Assembly: GCA_900552085.1 (NCBI GenBank)
Contig: URYB01000119.1
Location: 1 to 7,721 of the forward strand
Source of the DNA: an uncultured Lachnobacterium sp.
Lineage (GTDB): Bacteria; Bacillota; Clostridia; Lachnospirales; Lachnospiraceae
Reading direction: 5' to 3'
DNA: 7,721 nt
Part shown: positions 4,039 through 7,721 of the stretch, piece by piece
Numbering within the stretch: position 1 is the first letter of the stretch
Layout: each line of letters opens with the position of its first letter
Made by a program: the position numbers and the translations under genes
The notes under the pieces: generated by a model
What the model saw: only the letters and a program-made list of their open reading frames with translations
Told to the model about the DNA's origin: nothing
Databases searched by the model: none

Positions 4039-4677
4039 ATGAAAAACTTTAACAGAGACAGTCTCAGACTGTATGCGGTAACAGACCGCAGCTGGCTGGG
4101 GGAGCAAACATTATACGAACAGGTGGAAGAAGCGTTAAGAGGTGGAGCGACCATGGTCCAGATCCGTGAGAAGGAACTGGATGAGGCGGACTTTGAAGAT
4201 GAGGCAAGAGAGATCCAGAAGCTTTGCCGAAAATATCAGGTTCCGTTGATCATCAACGACAATGTTGCACTTGCAAAGCGCGTGGACGCTGATGGTGTGC
4301 ATATCGGACAATCCGACATGGAGATGAAAAATGCACGTGGATTGCTCGGAGAGGACAAGATTATTGGCGTGACGGCCAAGACGATTGAGCAGGCAAAAGC
4401 AGCAGAGGCTGCCGGCGCAGATTATCTTGGAAGTGGCGCGGTCTTTGGCAGCAGCACAAAACTTGACGCAAAACCAATGGAGCATGCACTTTTTCAGGAG
4501 ATTTGTGAAAGTGTGGCAATCCCTGTAGTTGCGATCGGCGGAATTACCGCAGACAATGTAATGCAGCTTAAGGGGCGTGGCATGGAAGGAGTGGCCGTAG
4601 TCAGCGGGATTTTTGCATGCAAAGATATTGAAGCCGGAACACGCAGGCTTCGGGAACTTGTAGATTCCTGTATGTAA
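4039..4677 (+). CDS. thiE: Thiamin phosphate synthase (ThiE)
   Basis: ThiE couples HMP-pyrophosphate with thiazole phosphate to give thiamin phosphate in the cytoplasm. The 212-aa TIM-barrel protein shows YAVTD (12-16), VQIREKE (40-46), the metal/diphosphate region PLIINDNVALAKRVDADGVH (69-88) followed by IGQSDM, GVTAKT (110-115), GADYLGSGAVFGSSTK (126-141) and VVAIGGIT near the C-terminal phosphate-binding end. The Asp and Lys residues of these motifs are intact and the length is normal. ATG 4039 is chosen because GGAAGGAG (4027-4034) precedes it by 4-5 bases; the in-frame ATG at 4000 lies inside the palindrome and has no such site. It is the first gene of the riboswitch-controlled operon and performs the final joining step of the salvage route encoded downstream. 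Confidence 0.97.
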   Translation: MKNFNRDSLRLYAVTDRSWLGEQTLYEQVEEALRGGATMVQIREKELDEADFEDEAREIQKLCRKYQVPLIINDNVALAKRVDADGVHIGQSDMEMKNARGLLGEDKIIGVTAKTIEQAKAAEAAGADYLGSGAVFGSSTKLDAKPMEHALFQEICESVAIPVVAIGGITADNVMQLKGRGMEGVAVVSGIFACKDIEAGTRRLRELVDSCM

Positions 4678-4695
4678 CAGGAACGCGGAGATTAC

Positions 4696-4730
4696 ATGCG
4701 GTGAATTGGGGGCACCACCTTTCATCGCGT
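4696..4730 (+). other. Hairpin in the thiE-thiD gap
   Basis: ATGCGGTGAA (4696-4705) pairs with TTCATCGCGT (4721-4730) over 10 pairs, two of them G-U, around a 15-base loop rich in G then C. No T run follows, so it is not an ordinary terminator. It may mark an mRNA processing or stability site. This is the only long gap (80 bases) in the operon. Confidence 0.45.
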
Positions 4731-4757
4731 AACAAAATTAATGCAAAGGAGAACATT

Positions 4758-5561
4758 ATGAACATAGCATTAACGATCGCTGGAAGTGATTCCAGTGGAG
4801 GCGCCGGCATCCAGGCAGATATCAAGACCATGACCGCAAATGGTGTATACGCCATGAGCGCTATCACGGCACTGACTGCCCAGAATACAACCGGCGTAAC
4901 AGATATTATGGAGGTAACTCCGAAGTTTTTGGCAGAGCAGCTGGATTGTATTTTTACAGATATTCGTCCGGATGCAGTCAAGACAGGCATGGTTTCATCA
5001 AGTGAATTGATTGAGGTCATTGCCGACAAACTGACAGAGTACAAAGCAAAGAACATTGTGATTGACCCTGTCATGGTGGCAACCAGCGGAGCAAGATTGA
5101 TCAGCGAGGATGCCATCAGTACCCTGAAAACAAAATTATTGCCACTTGCAACTGTAATTACACCAAATATTCCGGAGGCAGAAGTGCTTTGCGGAATGGA
5201 AATCAAGACAGAAGCAGACATGGAGAAAGCGGCAGAAGCTATTTGTAATTCCTTAGGATGTGCAGTACTTCTCAAAGGTGGACATCAGCTGAATGATGCC
5301 AATGACTTATTATATGAAAAAGGCTGTGCACCGGTATGGTTCCATGGCAAACGGATCGATAATCCAAACACACATGGAACGGGTTGTACCCTGTCATCCG
5401 CAATCGCATCCAACCTGGCAAAAGGCAGAGACTTAAAGACTTCTGTGGAAAAAGCCAAGGCTTATATTTCCGGAGCGCTTGCAGCAATGCTCGACCTCGG
5501 AAAAGGAAGCGGACCGATGAATCACGCCTTTGCAATCAAAGGAGAATACGAAATACAATAG
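4758..5561 (+). CDS. thiD: Hydroxymethylpyrimidine/phosphomethylpyrimidine kinase (ThiD)
   Basis: ThiD phosphorylates HMP twice to HMP-pyrophosphate, the pyrimidine substrate of ThiE. The 267-aa product is of the ribokinase-like fold and full length. Motifs: LTIAGSDSSGGAGIQADIKT (5-24, substrate-binding N-terminus), VIDPVMVATSGARL (101-114), TPNIPEAEVLCG (135-146), LLKGGH (171-176) and NTHGTGCTLSSAIA (204-217), with the anion hole GTGC at 207-210 and catalytic Cys210. ATG 4758 has AAAGGAG (4745-4751) 6 bases upstream; an earlier in-frame ATG at 4701 lacks an RBS and adds non-homologous sequence. It is followed after 17 bases by cytX, the predicted importer of its substrate, which supports an HMP salvage role. 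The fold also includes pyridoxal kinases, but the context makes ThiD clear. Confidence 0.96.
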   Translation: MNIALTIAGSDSSGGAGIQADIKTMTANGVYAMSAITALTAQNTTGVTDIMEVTPKFLAEQLDCIFTDIRPDAVKTGMVSSSELIEVIADKLTEYKAKNIVIDPVMVATSGARLISEDAISTLKTKLLPLATVITPNIPEAEVLCGMEIKTEADMEKAAEAICNSLGCAVLLKGGHQLNDANDLLYEKGCAPVWFHGKRIDNPNTHGTGCTLSSAIASNLAKGRDLKTSVEKAKAYISGALAAMLDLGKGSGPMNHAFAIKGEYEIQ

Positions 5562-5578
5562 AATAGGAGAAATTACAA

Positions 5579-6763
5579 ATGGAGAAAAAAGGAACTTCCG
5601 TTTTTAGTAACAGCCTGATCTGGTTTGGTGCCGGCGTATCGATCGCCGAGATCCTTACAGGAACTTATTTTGCACCGCTTGGATTTGGCAAGGCGATGGC
5701 AGCGATTCTGCTGGGACATTTGATTGGAGGGCTGATGATGTTTGCAGCCGGAATGATCGGTGGAAGAGAAAAGAAGAGCGCCATGGAGACCGTAAAGATG
5801 AGCTTCGGTAGCAAAGGAAGTCTGCTTTTTGCGGCATTGAACGTTCTGCAGCTCGTGGGATGGACGGCAATCATGATCTATGATGGTGCGCTGGCCGCCA
5901 ATGGCATCATAAAGACGGGTGCCTGGGTATGGGCTGTGGTAATCGGCGTGCTGATCATTGCATGGATTCTGATTGGACTGACCAATCTCGGTAAGGTCAA
6001 TACGGTAGCGATGCTTGCACTTTTCGTATTGACGCTGGTGCTTTTTAAGGTAATCTTCTTTGGTGCGAACGGTGTGGAAGCACTTGTGAGCGATGAATTG
6101 AGTTTTGGTGCAGCTGTTGAGCTGGCCGTTGCCATGCCACTTTCCTGGCTGCCACTCATCAGTGATTACACAAGAGAAGCAGAGAAGCCTTTTGCAGCAA
6201 CACTTTCAAGTGTTATCGTCTATAGCATTGTCAGTGTATTTATGTACATGATCGGTATGGGTGCAGCAATCTATACGGGAGAATCTGACATTGCACAGAT
6301 TATGGTAAAGGCCGGTTTTGGTATCGTAGGTCTGTTGATCATCGTATTTTCGACGGTTACCACAACCTTCCTGGATGCTTATTCTGCAGGCGTATCCGCA
6401 GTCTCTATTTCCAAGAAGATTCCGGAGAAGTGGGCAGCCGTGGTTGTTACCATTATTGGAACAATTGCAGCGATTGTTTATCCGATGGATAACATTACCG
6501 ACTTCTTATACCTGATCGGCTCCGTATTTGCGCCGATGATCGCGGTACAGATCGCGGACTATTTCATTCTGAAAAAAGCGGATGCAGAAAAAGTATCGTT
6601 CCAGGTACGCAATCTGATTGTCTGGCTGATCGGTTTCATCCTTTACCGTGCGCTCATGCATGTAGATACACCGGTTGGAAATACTCTTCCGGATATGGTG
6701 ATTACAATCATTATCTGCCTGATTGTAGAAAAAGTTGCGGAGGCAATGAAGAAGAAAAATTAA
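5579..6763 (+). CDS. cytX: CytX, predicted HMP transporter (NCS1 family)
   Basis: CytX is a membrane permease of the nucleobase:cation symporter-1 family, predicted from its constant link with thiamin riboswitches to import hydroxymethylpyrimidine. The 394-aa protein is hydrophobic throughout, with about eleven or twelve membrane-spanning stretches. SNSLIWFGAGVSIAEILTGT (10-29) at the N-terminus is the typical start of NCS1 proteins. Another landmark is the conserved PLSWLPLISDYTREAE region near the middle. It ends in a basic cytoplasmic tail (KKKN). There is no cleavable signal peptide, as expected. AGGAG (5565-5569) lies 9 bases before the ATG. It is 17 bases after thiD and 15 bases before thiW, firmly within the operon. 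Substrate is inferred from family and context, not shown by the sequence itself. Confidence 0.92.
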   Translation: MEKKGTSVFSNSLIWFGAGVSIAEILTGTYFAPLGFGKAMAAILLGHLIGGLMMFAAGMIGGREKKSAMETVKMSFGSKGSLLFAALNVLQLVGWTAIMIYDGALAANGIIKTGAWVWAVVIGVLIIAWILIGLTNLGKVNTVAMLALFVLTLVLFKVIFFGANGVEALVSDELSFGAAVELAVAMPLSWLPLISDYTREAEKPFAATLSSVIVYSIVSVFMYMIGMGAAIYTGESDIAQIMVKAGFGIVGLLIIVFSTVTTTFLDAYSAGVSAVSISKKIPEKWAAVVVTIIGTIAAIVYPMDNITDFLYLIGSVFAPMIAVQIADYFILKKADAEKVSFQVRNLIVWLIGFILYRALMHVDTPVGNTLPDMVITIIICLIVEKVAEAMKKKN

Positions 6764-6778
6764 AAGAGGACAGATGAA

Positions 6779-7297
6779 ATGAGTAATTCAAAAGCAAACA
6801 TTCGTAAATTGACAGTTACTGCGCTTTTTGCAGCAGTCGCAGTGGTAGGAAGCATGTTTTCCTTCCCTGTATTTGGTGCAAAGTGTGCGCCGGTACAGCA
6901 TCTGGTAAATATTTTATGTGCAGTACTGGTAGGACCATGGTGGGGACTTGCCGCAGCATTTATTGCAAGCCTGATTCGTAATCTTCTGGGACTTGGTTCC
7001 CTTCTTGCGTTTCCGGGAAGTATGTGCGGTGCTTTGTTGTCAGGCCTTTTGTACCGGTATTTAAAAAAGCTCCCTTATGCATATGTCGGTGAAGTATTCG
7101 GAACCGGAATCATCGGTGGAATGCTTTCCTATCCGGTTGCGGCATTGCTTATGGGGAATGATGCTGCAGCACTGTTTACGTTTGTTGTGCCATTCCTGAT
7201 CAGTACATGCGGTGGAACAATCATTGCAATCATTGTAACATTGCCATTGAAGAAAGCCGGACTTCTTGATAAAATGAAACAGCAGCTGGACGCTTAA
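6779..7297 (+). CDS. thiW: ThiW, thiazole-specific S component of an ECF transporter
   Basis: ThiW is the substrate-binding membrane subunit of an energy-coupling factor transporter, predicted to import hydroxyethylthiazole. The 172-aa product has five or six hydrophobic segments. It contains the family signature FSFPVFGAKCAPVQHLVN (27-44), then GPWWGLAAAF, and GSLLAFPGSMCGALLSG in the middle. The ATG at 6779 has GAGGA (6766-6770) 8 bases upstream; a nearer ATG at 6774 opens only a two-codon frame and is ignored. The ATPase and T subunits (EcfA1, EcfA2, EcfT) are not encoded here and must be shared from another locus, as is usual for group II ECF transporters. thiM, whose substrate is thiazole, follows after 25 bases. 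Substrate is inferred from family and neighbours. Confidence 0.93.
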   Translation: MSNSKANIRKLTVTALFAAVAVVGSMFSFPVFGAKCAPVQHLVNILCAVLVGPWWGLAAAFIASLIRNLLGLGSLLAFPGSMCGALLSGLLYRYLKKLPYAYVGEVFGTGIIGGMLSYPVAALLMGNDAAALFTFVVPFLISTCGGTIIAIIVTLPLKKAGLLDKMKQQLDA

Positions 7298-7322
7298 TTC
7301 TCAAAGATCGGGAGAACAGGAC

Positions 7323-7721
7323 ATGGAATTGTCAGAAGAAAAAATTGTTGAATTATATCGGACGATGGAGCAGAAACGCCCCATCGTCCATTGTATTACA
7401 AATGCAGTAACGGTAAATGACTGTGCAAATATCCTTCTTGCGGTGGGCGCTTCGCCGACGATGGCACATCATCCGCTGGAGGCCGCGGAGATTACACAGG
7501 GCGCAACAAGCCTTGTCTGTAATTTCGGCGCGATCGCCGATTATGAGGCGATGATGCTTGCTGGAAAAAAAGCACAGGAACTGGACCATGCAATCGTTGT
7601 GGACCCTGTGGGGGTGTCTGGTTCTACCTACCGGCGGGAAAAATGCATAGAATTTATCGAGGCGGTGCATCCTACCTGTATCCGTGGAAACTATTCGGAG
7701 ATACGGGCTTTGATGGAAAAT
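7323..7721 (+). CDS. thiM: Hydroxyethylthiazole kinase (ThiM), C-terminal half outside window
   Basis: ThiM phosphorylates hydroxyethylthiazole to the thiazole phosphate used by ThiE. The frame is open from ATG 7323 to the window end, giving 133 of the roughly 260-270 residues usual for the family. Motifs: PIVHCITNAVTVNDCANILL (20-39, the HCITN substrate region), GASPTMAHHPLEA (43-55), VVDPVGVSGSTYRR (92-105), and RGNYSEIRAL (121-130), the usual GNxSEI motif. Homologues more often read DPVGVGAT; Ser-Gly-Ser here is a small variation. GGGAG (7310-7314) lies 8 bases before the start. It completes the thiazole arm of the salvage operon together with thiW. Confidence 0.95.
   Translation, partial: MELSEEKIVELYRTMEQKRPIVHCITNAVTVNDCANILLAVGASPTMAHHPLEAAEITQGATSLVCNFGAIADYEAMMLAGKKAQELDHAIVVDPVGVSGSTYRREKCIEFIEAVHPTCIRGNYSEIRALMEN

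Noticed and set aside
4135..4725. 196-codon antisense frame over thiE
   Set aside because: It mirrors the well-supported thiE, is rich in Cys/His typical of shadow frames, and has no recognisable motif.
4601..5275. 224-codon antisense frame over thiD
   Set aside because: It is a shadow of thiD; its Ser/Ala/Val-rich composition reflects the reverse of thiD codons.
7353..7670. 105-codon antisense frame over thiM
   Set aside because: The + strand frame carries all ThiM motifs, so the antisense frame is incidental.
1..7721. tRNA or rRNA genes and insertion sequences
   Set aside because: No cloverleaf with a TTCGA-type arm, no rRNA-like stretch and no transposase motif was seen on either strand.

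Overview
The window looks like the chromosome of an endospore-forming member of the Clostridia, probably Lachnospiraceae-like. The reasons are a clear spoIIID sporulation regulator, a thiW-type ECF thiazole transporter beside cytX, strong GGAGG-type ribosome binding sites, and low-to-moderate GC with A/T-rich intergenic hairpins. All recognised genes lie on the + strand. Family assignments rest on motif recognition by eye, with no database search.

Region 1 (1-1832) is an RNA-repair pair. It holds the C-terminal nine-tenths or so of an RtcB-type RNA ligase, cut by the left window edge. This overlaps by 32 bp a nucleotidyltransferase of the RlaP/YcgL type, and the overlap implies co-translation.

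Region 2 (1833-2228) is a compact spoIIID unit. It has a good candidate sigma-E promoter, a candidate SpoIIID autoregulatory box, a probable TTG start, and a very strong terminator. A long inverted repeat lies across the promoter and ends one base before the start codon, so only transcripts reading in from rtcB-rlaP would form the hairpin.

Region 3 (2229-3371) is an A/T-rich two-gene cassette: an unrecognised 157-aa protein and a SUKH/SMI1-KNR4 domain protein. The pair resembles orphan polymorphic-toxin immunity genes. It is bracketed by a 12-bp direct repeat.

Region 4 (3335-4038) has no convincing gene. It contains hairpins and terminators built from AATACCCC/GGGGTATT arms, a repeated T7-NN-ATAGACCCC block, a promoter, a duplicated 23-bp hairpin sequence, a TPP riboswitch with its terminator, and a perfect 20-bp palindrome.

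Region 5 (4039-7721) is the riboswitch-controlled thiamin salvage operon thiE-thiD-cytX-thiW-thiM, with thiM cut by the right edge. CytX and ThiW are predicted to import the pyrimidine (HMP) and thiazole (THZ) moieties. ThiD and ThiM phosphorylate them and ThiE joins them to thiamin phosphate. No de novo gene (thiC, thiG, thiH, thiS) is visible. The least conventional parts of the window are the spoIIID promoter/hairpin arrangement, the repeat-flanked cassette and the elaborate leader of the thi operon.
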